Assembly (NCBI GenBank): GCA_016199745.1
Contig: JACQFZ010000022.1
Location: 124,001-188,000 of the forward strand
Source of the DNA: Gammaproteobacteria bacterium
Lineage (GTDB): Bacteria; Pseudomonadota; Gammaproteobacteria; Acidiferrobacterales; Sulfurifustaceae
DNA: 64,000 bases
Direction: 5' to 3'
Shown here one piece after another: positions 1 to 7,466 of the stretch (its first letter is position 1; every line of letters begins with the position of its first letter). Position numbers and translations under genes: made by a program. Under the pieces are notes generated by a model. That model worked only from the letters and a program-made list of their open reading frames with translations. It searched no databases and was not told where the DNA came from.

Positions 1-775
1 TCAGCCGATGGTCAACCTGGCGCTGATTCGCGATTGGGGTACCGTTGATCTATTTGTATTGCCGTACTTTCGCGAGCGTACCTTTGCCGGTGCCGAAGGG
101 CGGCTGCGCTGGCAGCCGCGGGTCGACACCGAGCAGGCGGTGTACGAATCGTCGCGCGGGCGCGACCATGTCGATTATGCGGCGCGTTGGGCCAAATCGT
201 GGTCCGGTATCGATCTCGGTCTTTCCTATTTTTCCGGCACGAGTCGCGATCCGCGCTTGACGTTGGGCAGCGACGCCGGTGGGAACTTGGTGTTGGTTCC
301 GCATTACGAGCTCATTCATCAAGCTGGGCTGGACCTAGCCGCCGTTCAGGGCGCGTGGTTGTGGAAGCTCGAAGCAATTTATCGTTCGGGAATAGATCCG
401 GCTTACTTCGCGAGTACTGCCGGTTTCGAGTACACGTTGTCCGGTGCTTTCGATTCCGGCGTCGATCTCGGCTTACTGGCGGAATATTTGTACGACGATC
501 GCGGCGATGATTCGCCGTCGCCGTTTCAAGACGATGCGTTCGCCGGCGTGCGTTTGGCGTTCAACGATGCCGCCAGCAGCGAGCTGCTGTTCGGAATCGT
601 GCAGGACCTTACCAGCCAGGCGCGCATGTTTAACTTGGAAGCGAGCCGGCGATTGGGCGATCAGTGGAAGCTCAGCGTCGAAGCGCGCGCGGTTGCCGCT
701 GCACCGGCGGACGATCCGGTATTTCCGATACGTCGTGATGATTATGTGCAGTTGGAGTTGGCGAGGTATTTTTAA
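1..775 (+). CDS. Outer-membrane beta-barrel protein, 3' part
   Basis: The frame is open to the left window edge, so the true start lies upstream. The first in-frame ATG is at position 8 and 255 residues follow it. The protein alternates short hydrophobic or aromatic strands with acidic turns and ends in the residues YF, the C-terminal aromatic signature recognised by the Bam complex. An outer-membrane barrel is therefore likely. I recognise no specific family; it resembles uncharacterised barrels of 350-450 residues, so perhaps 100 or more residues are missing. A palindromic repeat follows at once and the next gene is convergent. Ligand or transport role is unknown. Confidence 0.7.
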   Translation, partial: QPMVNLALIRDWGTVDLFVLPYFRERTFAGAEGRLRWQPRVDTEQAVYESSRGRDHVDYAARWAKSWSGIDLGLSYFSGTSRDPRLTLGSDAGGNLVLVPHYELIHQAGLDLAAVQGAWLWKLEAIYRSGIDPAYFASTAGFEYTLSGAFDSGVDLGLLAEYLYDDRGDDSPSPFQDDAFAGVRLAFNDAASSELLFGIVQDLTSQARMFNLEASRRLGDQWKLSVEARAVAAAPADDPVFPIRRDDYVQLELARYF

Positions 776-813
776 GTATTGGTGATGTCGCGAACGGTCG
801 GCAAGTTTTTCCA

Positions 814-838
814 CCCCTCTCCCGCAAGGGGAGAGGGG
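814..838. repeat. Palindromic CCCCTCTCCC/GGGAGAGGGG repeat
   Basis: A perfect 10-bp inverted repeat with a five-base loop lies between two convergent genes. It is one member of the dispersed palindrome family found in many intergenic gaps of this window. Its convergent position could also allow a transcription-stop or mRNA-stabilising role. Confidence 0.8.
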
Positions 839-848
839 AGCGCTTCGT

Positions 849-1811
849 TTACGTTAATGCGCCGCCACAGCTGCTGCCGGCGCCGGCGGTGCAGCCGAAG
901 CAATGTGTGCCGGTGGCGATCGGTTTATCTGCCAGTGCCTCCGGCTCGATGTCCCATAAATATTGCAGTGCCCGATCGGGCAGCGGCAGATCGAGCATCT
1001 GATTAAAATCGCAGTCGTAAACTCGGCCGGTCCAGTCGACGCTCAGCAATTCGCGGCACATGAGCCCGGGCACGGTCGCTGAATTAAAGTTCTGCTCCAG
1101 CAGTTGCAGATACGACGCGTATTGGCCGGTGCGTTCGAGATAATGCGCGAACCGGTTGATCGGCAGATTGGTCAGTGTCAGCAGTCGATTGAAGACGATG
1201 CCGACGTCATCGCCTAGCCGTTGTTTGTAATCGGCTTCGAGCTTCGCCTGCGCGCCCGGCAAGAACGGACCGCCGGGGTTGTAAACCAGATCGAGCGTTA
1301 AGCCGGGTTGCACACCGTAGCCGACGTTATTCAGGCGTTGCAGCGCCGTCAGGCTTTTATCGAACACGCCGTCGCCGCGCTGCGCGTCGACGTTCTTTTT
1401 CGTGTAGCACGGTAGCGACGCGACTAAACGCACGCGGCGCTCGGCGTACCACTCGGCCAAGTCTTCTTGTCCGGGTTCCAGCAGTACGGTCAGATTGCAG
1501 CGGGACGTGATGCCGGCGCCGAGTGCAATCAAACCATCGACCAAGCGCCGGAAGTTAGGATTGAGCTCCGGTGCACCGCCGGTAATATCGGCGCGGCGAA
1601 TCGGCGTACGCTCGGTCCACGCCAATATTTTCTGCATCGTCGCCCATGTCATGATCTCTGTGCGCTTCGGTCCGGCGTCGACGTGACAGTGCGAGCACGC
1701 TTGGTTGCACAGCCGGCCGACGTTGATCTGCAGCTCGCGCAGCGGCGCGCGCCGCAACTCGGTGACGCCGTGGTGGGCAAGGGTGGTGCGGAACGAGGGT
1801 GCTGAATGCAT
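849..1811 (-). CDS. arsS: ArsS-like radical SAM/Cys-rich protein
   Basis: A 320-residue radical SAM enzyme. The [4Fe-4S]-binding CxxxCxxC motif is near residue 35 (CNQACSHC), followed by a GG-type SAM-binding stretch (DITGGAPELNPNF). The C-terminal half is the Cys-rich DUF3641 region ending in HCFGCTAGAGSSCGG. This architecture defines the family named ArsS, which acts in arsenosugar biosynthesis after ArsM; related members have been linked to peptide modification. No arsM is nearby. The gene starts 9 bp after the DoxX gene on the same strand, so it is probably the last gene of the bufferin operon. The family is confident; the substrate here is unknown. Confidence 0.85.
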   Translation of the reverse strand: MHSAPSFRTTLAHHGVTELRRAPLRELQINVGRLCNQACSHCHVDAGPKRTEIMTWATMQKILAWTERTPIRRADITGGAPELNPNFRRLVDGLIALGAGITSRCNLTVLLEPGQEDLAEWYAERRVRLVASLPCYTKKNVDAQRGDGVFDKSLTALQRLNNVGYGVQPGLTLDLVYNPGGPFLPGAQAKLEADYKQRLGDDVGIVFNRLLTLTNLPINRFAHYLERTGQYASYLQLLEQNFNSATVPGLMCRELLSVDWTGRVYDCDFNQMLDLPLPDRALQYLWDIEPEALADKPIATGTHCFGCTAGAGSSCGGALT

Positions 1812-1820
1812 GCGCTTAAC

Positions 1821-2267
1821 TTACATCCACTTACGGCGCAGCCAATGATCGATCGATAGTTTGCCGGGCCCGTGGAAAAAGATCACGAGCAGTAAGATAC
1901 CGTAGAACGTATGGTCTTTGAGGCCGACCTCCGACAAATCCGGGTAGGAGATGACGGCGATGAAATTGAAGCAGAACAGTATGAGCGCGCTCAAGCGCGT
2001 GCCGATGCCGAACACCAGCAATACTGGGAACGTCAGTTCGACAAAGGTGCCGAGTGCCGCCGCTGCCGCCGGCGCCAGCAACGGCACGTGATATTCGTAA
2101 GTGAACAGCATCACCGTCGTGTCCCAGCTGGCGATCTTGGTGAGCCCGGAGTCCCAAAAAAACTTCGCCACCCATAAACGCAGCGCGAGATCGAGCAATG
2201 GGCTCAAGAATTCGAGGCCGCGAATAGCCGGGCGGGCAACGTCGGCAATACGGGTCATGACGGTCAT
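1821..2267 (-). CDS. bufD: DoxX family membrane protein (BufD-like)
   Basis: 148 residues with four predicted membrane segments, roughly residues 20-40, 55-85, 90-105 and 115-135. The DoxX fold is recognisable from LRLWVAKFFWDSGLTKI and the following PLLAPAAAAALGTFVEL. The start at 2267 is chosen because CGGAGGAAAT lies just upstream and its ATG overlaps the stop of the DUF2063 gene as ATGA, implying translational coupling; a longer upstream frame merely overlaps that gene. DoxX proteins accompany DUF2282/DUF692/DUF2063 genes in bufferin operons. Their function there is not established; a membrane redox role is plausible. Confidence 0.88.
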   Translation of the reverse strand: MTVMTRIADVARPAIRGLEFLSPLLDLALRLWVAKFFWDSGLTKIASWDTTVMLFTYEYHVPLLAPAAAAALGTFVELTFPVLLVFGIGTRLSALILFCFNFIAVISYPDLSEVGLKDHTFYGILLLVIFFHGPGKLSIDHWLRRKWM

Positions 2268-3058
2268 GCAATTTCCTCCGAGGAATCGTTGTAGGTGTTG
2301 AAGCGGACAATGGTTTGATCGGCGACGCGTAGTCGCAGCGTTTGCGCCAGAGCGAGGTCCGGTTGTATCGCCAGCGCCATTTCGGCGGCCGGTGCGAATG
2401 CGAGATCGTCGGCGAATGCCTGCAGCAAGGCGTGCTCGCCATTGCTCAGCGTTTCGATTTCGACCGATAACCCACGTCTGATGATCAGCAGCGGTCTGCC
2501 GCCTCGATCGAGATCGATCGGCGCCGGCGTTGCCTCCGGCTGATTGGTTTGCCAGATCTGCAACAGCGGATAAGACGATGTTAGCAGTCGCGCCGACGGG
2601 TGCAAGGCGAAGTGCACTGCGCCATAACGTTCGCGAGCGATGTGCGCCAGCGTGTCGAGCGCCAGCGTGTCGGCGTCGGCCGCATGAAACGCGCAATGCC
2701 AGTGCCATTCCAGACGGGCGACGTCGGCCAAATAGACGAGCATGCTTACCGGTTCGAAGGCCGACAGAAAATCGGCGAAGTCGACGCCGAAGTCATGCAA
2801 GTTGCCGCTGTGCGGCGGCGAGCGGCGGATGTAGTGATAAGCGCAACCGCTGAAACAGTCATCGCCGACCAAACGCGCGATCACCGGAAACACCGCGCGC
2901 AGCGCCTCGGTTAGGCTGGCGTAAACGTTGTTGCGATAAATCTGCAGATGCTGCTCGGCATTAAATCGCCCGGACTTGATATGCCGGCTGAACGCCGCCG
3001 AGGTATCGGCGTAGACGCAGTCGGCAAAGCTGCGTTGCAGTTCAGGCAGCGACGGCAC
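2264..3058 (-). CDS. bufC: DUF2063 protein, MNIO partner (BufC-like)
   Basis: 264 residues. The N-terminal half (about residues 5-95) is the DUF2063 helical domain, with the typical SGRFNAEQHLQIYRNN and the following LTEALRAVFPV. The C-terminal half corresponds to the region that acts as a precursor-recognition module in DUF692 partners such as MbnC. In bufferin systems this protein forms a complex with the DUF692 enzyme and brings it the peptide substrate. Its start overlaps the end of the DUF692 gene by 17 bp and its stop overlaps the DoxX start, so three genes are translationally coupled. Family assignment is strong; the function is inferred from homologous systems. Confidence 0.87.
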   Translation of the reverse strand: MPSLPELQRSFADCVYADTSAAFSRHIKSGRFNAEQHLQIYRNNVYASLTEALRAVFPVIARLVGDDCFSGCAYHYIRRSPPHSGNLHDFGVDFADFLSAFEPVSMLVYLADVARLEWHWHCAFHAADADTLALDTLAHIARERYGAVHFALHPSARLLTSSYPLLQIWQTNQPEATPAPIDLDRGGRPLLIIRRGLSVEIETLSNGEHALLQAFADDLAFAPAAEMALAIQPDLALAQTLRLRVADQTIVRFNTYNDSSEEIA

Positions 3059-3890
3059 GTTCGGCCTCCAGCAGCGCAGTCGCGCGGTTAGCTTCGGTCA
3101 GCAGTATCGCCAACGGCGGCAGATTAGTGTCCCATTCGATCAGCGTCGGTTGCGGTCCAGTGAGCTGTAATGTTTCTTTGTAAAGTCGCCATACCTCGTC
3201 GTCGATCGGTGCATCGTGCGTGTCGATCAGAATTTCACCATCGTCGTAGCGATTGATGCGATGACCGGCTAAATGAATTTCTTGAACGCAATCGGCCGGC
3301 AGCGCGCGCAGGTAGTCGTGCGCGGCGAAACCGTGATTGACCGCGCTCACGTAGACATTGTTAACGTCGAGTAGCAGCCCGCAGCCGGAGCGCATGACGA
3401 TCTCGCGCAGAAAGTCGCATTCGTGCCAGGTCGACGTCGTGTATTGCAGATAACTCGACGGATTCTCGATCAGCAGTTGCCGACCGAGCGTATCTTGCGC
3501 CTCGCTGATGCGGGCGACGACGTGTTGCAACGACTCGTCGGTATACGGCAACGGTAACAAATCGTTCAAATAACGTCCGTCGATCGAGCTCCAAGAAAGA
3601 TGCTCGGACACGAGCCCGGGCTGATAGCGCTCGATCAACGCCTTCAGTCGTGCAAGATGTTCGCGGTTCAGACGATCGCTAGAACCGAGCGATAGGCTGA
3701 CGCCGTGCAAGCTCAGCGGGTAGTCGCGCCGTACGCGTTCGAGGTAGTAATGCGGCGGGCCGCCGGCGCCGAAATAGTTTTCGCTGTGTACTTCCCACCA
3801 TCCGATCGCCGGTCGCGTTGCGAGTACCTCGCGATAATGCGGCGCGCGCAGGCCGATACCGGCGGAAATGGGAATTGCATTCGAAGTCAT
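3042..3890 (-). CDS. bufB: DUF692 multinuclear iron oxidase (BufB-like)
   Basis: 282 residues, the usual length for the MNIO (DUF692) TIM-barrel family. These enzymes use two or three iron ions to modify cysteines of ribosomal peptides; in bufferins they form thiooxazole-type rings. Candidate metal ligands sit in conserved motifs: LSLHGVSLSLG, SEHLSW, LLIENPSS, LLLDVNNVYVSA, EIHLAGH, DTHDAP and LIEWDTNLP. The precursor gene lies 58 bp upstream, with a palindrome in the gap, and the partner gene overlaps downstream. I see no truncation or loss of expected ligands. The substrate is most likely the DUF2282 peptide encoded at 3949-4209. Confidence 0.9.
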   Translation of the reverse strand: MTSNAIPISAGIGLRAPHYREVLATRPAIGWWEVHSENYFGAGGPPHYYLERVRRDYPLSLHGVSLSLGSSDRLNREHLARLKALIERYQPGLVSEHLSWSSIDGRYLNDLLPLPYTDESLQHVVARISEAQDTLGRQLLIENPSSYLQYTTSTWHECDFLREIVMRSGCGLLLDVNNVYVSAVNHGFAAHDYLRALPADCVQEIHLAGHRINRYDDGEILIDTHDAPIDDEVWRLYKETLQLTGPQPTLIEWDTNLPPLAILLTEANRATALLEAERAVAA

Positions 3891-3908
3891 GTGCAGCGAG
3901 ATCCTATT

Positions 3909-3932
3909 CCTCCCCCGCGCGGCGGGGGAGGG
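3909..3932. repeat. Palindrome between bufA and bufB genes
   Basis: The sequence CCTCCCCCGC-GCGG-GCGGGGGAGG forms a 10-bp GC-rich stem. It belongs to the dispersed palindrome family and lies in the 58-bp gap after the precursor peptide gene. In the transcript it could protect the upstream message or partly stop transcription, giving more peptide than enzyme. That role is an inference. Confidence 0.7.
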
Positions 3933-3948
3933 TTAGAGCAGGTGTTAA

Positions 3949-4209
3949 TCAGCTCTTCATCGGCGTCAACGACGCGCCGACGATCTTCTCGCAAGTGCCC
4001 TTCGGCATATACAGCCAGGCGTCCTTCTGGCCGTCTTTCTTGGTGGTGCCGGCGCAAGCGCTGCTGGCGGTTTGGCAATCGTTCTTGCCGGCCTTGGCGA
4101 TGCTGTAACATTTTTCCGGCTTGGCTTCGTCGGCGAGACTGGGCAACGATATTGCCAAGCTCAGTACACCGGCGATGGCGCCGGCAATCAGTGCGTCAGT
4201 TTTTCTCAT
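3949..4209 (-). CDS. bufA1: DUF2282 bufferin precursor peptide (BufA1-like)
   Basis: 86 residues with a Sec signal peptide (positive start, hydrophobic residues 6-22, cleavage likely after SLA at about 26). The mature part carries four cysteines at positions 34, 45, 52 and 73, in the contexts KCYSIAKAGKNDC, SACAG and KGTCEKIVG. This matches the DUF2282 precursors whose cysteines are modified by DUF692 enzymes to give periplasmic copper-binding bufferins. It is preceded by GGAG. The gene sits between the anti-sigma gene and the DUF692 gene. Copper binding is inferred from the family. Confidence 0.9.
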   Translation of the reverse strand: MRKTDALIAGAIAGVLSLAISLPSLADEAKPEKCYSIAKAGKNDCQTASSACAGTTKKDGQKDAWLYMPKGTCEKIVGASLTPMKS

Positions 4210-4251
4210 AGTGCGTGCTCCAAGGAAGGTTTAGTTAAATTTATGGTGCGA

Positions 4252-4506
4252 TTACTTCCGAGCACGCGCGAGCGCCTCTTTAATACGTTCGCGCGCGTTC
4301 GGTGTTAACCGCAGGTGTTGCCCTAGTTGCACGCTGCGGCGGCCGAATTCTTCCGCCGCTTTGTGCAGGAACTTCGCTTGCTGTTTGAAGCGCGTGCAAG
4401 CGGCGCATAGGAATAAATGCAGGCGTAATGCCCCGCGTTGGCGCCACGACAGACGTTGGTCGATCGATAGCGACACCAGCCTACTTGCCTCTTTGCAACT
4501 CAACAT
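4252..4506 (-). CDS. Zinc-finger (zf-HC2) anti-sigma factor
   Basis: 84 residues from the ATG at 4506, which begins MLSCKEASRLVS. A TTG 30 bases upstream would overlap the sigma gene and is less likely. The HxxxCxxC motif typical of zf-HC2 anti-sigma domains reads LHLFLCAACTRF near residue 40. No membrane segment follows, so this is a soluble regulator of the adjacent ECF sigma factor, whose gene ends 7 bp upstream. Such pairs respond to a redox or metal signal; here the nearby bufferin genes suggest copper, though the sequence does not show this. Confidence 0.82.
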   Translation of the reverse strand: MLSCKEASRLVSLSIDQRLSWRQRGALRLHLFLCAACTRFKQQAKFLHKAAEEFGRRSVQLGQHLRLTPNARERIKEALARARK

Positions 4507-4513
4507 GCCGGCA

Positions 4514-5113
4514 TCATCTCGTCGGCTCGCGTTCAAACCAGTGATTTTCCAGGCATTGCCTCAGGCGCAACCGGGCGCGGTGAAGCATGACCCACAGATT
4601 GGTCGACGCCACGCCCAGAACCTTACACGCCTCGCCGCCGTCGGTACCTTCGATTTCGCACAGGCTGAAGGCGCGTGCCTGCGCCGCCGGCAAAGCGGCG
4701 ATGCAGTCGGTCAGTACTTGCCAGAACTGCTGCTGTTGCAGGGCGGCGTCGGGGTCGCGCCACGGCGACGGGTCGGTACGCCAATGGTCGCGATCGCGTG
4801 CGTCGAACACGCGCTCCAACAGATCGTCGTCGGTATCGTCGCCCACGGGCGTCTCGGCCGGCTGCCGTGCCAGCCGACGCCAATAGTCGATGAGTTTGTG
4901 CTTGAGGATACCGATCAACCACGTGCGCTCGGACGACTGGCCGGCAAAGCCTTGCTGCGTCCGTAGCGCACCGAGTAGCGTTTCCTGGACCAGGTCTTCG
5001 GCGGCGTCACGATCGCGCAGTCGCAAATAAGCGTAGCTGTAGAGCGCGTCGCCGTGCTCATCGAGCCAGCGCTCGGGGGAGGCGAGCTCCGGGTTAGTGG
5101 GTACCTTCGTCAT
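4514..5113 (-). CDS. ECF RNA polymerase sigma factor
   Basis: 199 residues. Region 2 lies at about residues 15-85 (ALYSYAYLRLRDRDAAEDLVQ and then TWLIGILKHKLIDYWRR), and region 4 at about 130-190, with a helix-turn-helix in CKVLGVASTNLWVMLHRARL. The unusual STNLWVMLHRAR recognition helix is typical of ECF subfamilies paired with short zf-HC2 anti-sigma factors. It is the first gene of a run that continues through the anti-sigma, precursor and modifying enzymes, so it probably autoregulates the bufferin operon. No clear promoter could be picked out upstream. Confidence 0.88.
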   Translation of the reverse strand: MTKVPTNPELASPERWLDEHGDALYSYAYLRLRDRDAAEDLVQETLLGALRTQQGFAGQSSERTWLIGILKHKLIDYWRRLARQPAETPVGDDTDDDLLERVFDARDRDHWRTDPSPWRDPDAALQQQQFWQVLTDCIAALPAAQARAFSLCEIEGTDGGEACKVLGVASTNLWVMLHRARLRLRQCLENHWFEREPTR

Positions 5114-5206
5114 TTTCTAGGCGTATCGGCGAGTGTAGCTAGTAGCGGTCAGCGGTGTGGGGATTTTACGAGTTGTTTTCGCCATTGCTAACAATCTCCC
5201 TCATTT

Positions 5207-5226
5207 TTTTTCTCCCAGCGGGAGAG
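5207..5226. repeat. Short degenerate palindrome
   Basis: CTCCC-AGC-GGGAG forms a short stem within the 142-bp gap between the sigma gene start and the DUF1841 gene end. It looks like a decayed member of the dispersed palindrome family. Nothing else was recognised in this gap. Confidence 0.4.
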
Positions 5227-5255
5227 CGGATGCCGGTTTTAGCCGCGAGCCGGTA

Positions 5256-5690
5256 TCAAGACTTTTGCGCTAACCGTCGTAAGCAATCGATATAAGCATT
5301 TTGATCCGGTGTTTGGCCGTTGCGCTCGGCCTGCCACAGTGTTTCCGCCAGACATTCCATCATCGCATGTTCGACGGTGTGTGCGTCGGCATGGCGCGCG
5401 AGTAATTGCCGGTAAATCTGTCGTACCCCGGCCGGTTGATCGATCGCCAGTTGCTCCTCGATGGCGATATGCAAGCCGAGGTGCATAAACGGATTGGTTT
5501 CACCGAGGCCGGCGAGATAGTCGCGCTGCGCGGCGGTGTCGGGCGCTTCTAGCAGCGCGTGGTATTCCGGATGCCGCTGGGCGACGTCGACGATGACGCG
5601 TTCAACGCCTTCGAGGGGACGTTGTGCGCGGTAGTTGCGCCAGGCGCGAAAAAAAACTTGGCGGATTTCACCGCGGTCGTTCGAGTACAT
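5256..5690 (-). CDS. DUF1841 family protein
   Basis: 144 residues, the normal length of DUF1841 proteins of beta- and gammaproteobacteria. Recognisable blocks are the start MYSNDRGEIRQVFFRAW, the central ETNPFMHLGLHIAIEEQ and the C-terminal MMECLAETLWQAERNG with CLRRL. It is soluble, with no signal peptide. The molecular function of the family is unknown. It is flanked by palindromic repeats and probably transcribed alone or with the FIST gene 66 bp upstream on the same strand. Confidence 0.9.
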   Translation of the reverse strand: MYSNDRGEIRQVFFRAWRNYRAQRPLEGVERVIVDVAQRHPEYHALLEAPDTAAQRDYLAGLGETNPFMHLGLHIAIEEQLAIDQPAGVRQIYRQLLARHADAHTVEHAMMECLAETLWQAERNGQTPDQNAYIDCLRRLAQKS

Positions 5691-5703
5691 CTAACGATTA
5701 TTT

Positions 5704-5744
5704 CCTCACCCCTGGCCCTCTCCGATAAACGGCAGAGGGGGGAG
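5704..5744. repeat. Degenerate REP-type palindrome
   Basis: CCTCACCCCTGGCCCTCTCC is followed after a ten-base gap by AGAGGGGGGAG. This matches the CCTCACCCC plus CCCTCTCC organisation of the repeats in metG and at 16.6 kb, with a damaged central palindrome. It separates the FIST and DUF1841 genes. Confidence 0.6.
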
Positions 5745-5756
5745 TTGGTAAAAAAT

Positions 5757-6863
5757 TTATGACTTGGCGCTGAACAAGCCTAGCACCGTCGAATATTGAT
5801 AAAGGTGATTGGCGCCGTCGAGCGGTCCGATCTCGCCGTTGCCGTACATGCCGATCACCGGTAGCTGCGGGAAGCGAGTGCTGAGCGCTTCGAGGTCGCG
5901 GTCGCGATTGCCGTAGAAATGCGGGCCGCGGCCCATGCACGGAAACAGGATCGCGAAGCTGGGCGCCGCGCGCAGTGTCGTCGCCGCCTGATCGATGATG
6001 TGGCGCATGTCGCGCTCGGCGGTCAACGAATCGCGCATCGCCCAGAACAAGCGCTCGCCGCGATTGAGCGGGTGCGACAGCGTGATCGATTGATCGCGCA
6101 CGTTGGCCGAGACGATATGGTTCAAGCGGTAACGGCCGTCGCGGATCGCGGTCATCGGATCGCCGAAGGTGACGCCGCCCATGATGAGATGCAGCGGGAT
6201 GCGTTCCATCTCGCGGATGCCTGACGGCAGCGATTTCACCAGCACGTTCAACGCCGGATAGTTACCGAGACGTTTGATGTCGTAGCCGTGGACCTCGGCG
6301 ACTTCGATCGGTGAAGTTAGGGCGCGCACGCCCTGCGAGGCGGTGATGACGCCGCGGGCACCGCGGATGTGGATGTCGGTATGGCCGCTATCGGCGACGC
6401 GGCCGGTGGACCAGACTTTGAACGGGCCGTGGCCGAATAGGTCGCCGGAAATTGCGCCGAGTCGACGCGCTGGAATGTCGAGCCAATCGGCGGTGAGGCC
6501 GGACGGGGTACAAAGGCTCAAGAGCAGCGCTTCGTCGTCACCGGTATCGCCGCCAGCCGGCGCCAGCATGACCGGATCGGTCAATACCATTGCCGCCGCG
6601 CCTGGTGCGTCCAGCACCCATTCCTCTTCGGTAAGGATGCCGGCCGCGGTTGCGCCGATCACTTGTAAGCAGCCGGCGGCTCGGGCCGCCGCCCGAATGG
6701 CGGGCTCGGGATTGGCGGCATAGTGCGGGGTTAAAAAGAGGATGACGCCGCGGGCGTTGGCTAGGCCGCCGCGCTCGAGCGCCCGCTTTACCGCCCGTTC
6801 GGCATGATCGATTTCGGCGCGGCCGCCATAGCTCAATCCTGTGCTCGCTACCTTCGCGCTCAT
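5757..6863 (-). CDS. FIST domain sensory protein
   Basis: 368 residues. The FIST N-terminal domain spans about residues 30-230 (ARGVILFLTPHYA, QVIGATAAGILTEEEW), and the FIST C-terminal domain about 235-360 (LSHPLNRGERLFWAMRD, FAILFPCMGRGPHFYG, PVIGMYGNGEIGP). FIST domains are proposed to bind small ligands such as amino acids and usually sit in front of kinase or cyclase domains. This copy stands alone with no output domain, as in many proteobacteria. The ATG at 6863 lacks an obvious ribosome-binding site. Its partner is unknown. Confidence 0.88.
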   Translation of the reverse strand: MSAKVASTGLSYGGRAEIDHAERAVKRALERGGLANARGVILFLTPHYAANPEPAIRAAARAAGCLQVIGATAAGILTEEEWVLDAPGAAAMVLTDPVMLAPAGGDTGDDEALLLSLCTPSGLTADWLDIPARRLGAISGDLFGHGPFKVWSTGRVADSGHTDIHIRGARGVITASQGVRALTSPIEVAEVHGYDIKRLGNYPALNVLVKSLPSGIREMERIPLHLIMGGVTFGDPMTAIRDGRYRLNHIVSANVRDQSITLSHPLNRGERLFWAMRDSLTAERDMRHIIDQAATTLRAAPSFAILFPCMGRGPHFYGNRDRDLEALSTRFPQLPVIGMYGNGEIGPLDGANHLYQYSTVLGLFSAKS

Positions 6864-7040
6864 TTTTTTACTTTATATCGACGTCTATCTAAATAATAGG
6901 GCGGCGTAGCGACGATCGCTGGTACCAGCTAGAAATTTAGCGCCTTGTCCGTGGCTGGCCGGCAGAATACCCCGTTAAAGTAGCGCATTGGCGAACGGTC
7001 GATTCCTTAGTGTTACCGTCATTATAAAAACCGTCGATCC

Positions 7041-7466
7041 ATGATGTGGGGATTTTGCCTGCTGCATGTCAAACGCATGGTTGGCGGCGCGCCGGCCGTG
7101 CGCCGCTGGCAAGCCGCTTTGGTGTTGACGTTGTTGTTTGCCGGTGTGATCGCCGATCCGCGTTGGTTGTTGGCGGTAACGTCGGGGTTGCTGATGGTCG
7201 GGCTAATTTTATTTCATGAGCCGCTCGATATCGCTGACACGGCTTACCTGATCGTTCTAGGCGCGAGCATCGAGTACACCGGTGTTTACGGCGGTCTGTG
7301 GTCTTACCCGAACAGAACGCTCGGCAATCCGCCGGTGTGGTTTATCACGCTGTGGGGTGGCGTCGGTTTGTTTTTTTGCCGGCTGGTTTTGCCGCTGTTG
7401 ACGAAGTGGCAAGCGGCACCGGTGTCTTATCCGGATACTCGCACAAGTCGTGAATCGGGCAGCTAA
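7041..7466 (+). CDS. Four-helix inner-membrane protein, unknown
   Basis: 141 residues beginning with two adjacent ATG codons. Four hydrophobic segments are visible at about residues 24-40, 42-60, 68-88 and 96-118, with a short polar C-terminus. No enzyme motif is seen; small uncharacterised membrane proteins of this form occur near nth in related genomes. The last 122 bp overlap the 3' end of nth on the other strand, so the two genes converge with a genuine overlap or the C-terminus is drawn out. Function is unknown. Confidence 0.6.
   Translation: MMWGFCLLHVKRMVGGAPAVRRWQAALVLTLLFAGVIADPRWLLAVTSGLLMVGLILFHEPLDIADTAYLIVLGASIEYTGVYGGLWSYPNRTLGNPPVWFITLWGGVGLFFCRLVLPLLTKWQAAPVSYPDTRTSRESGS

Noticed and set aside
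2268-2708. Longer N-terminal extension of the DoxX protein
   Set aside because: The extension lies in another frame of the DUF2063 gene, and the ATG at 2267 has a strong ribosome-binding site.
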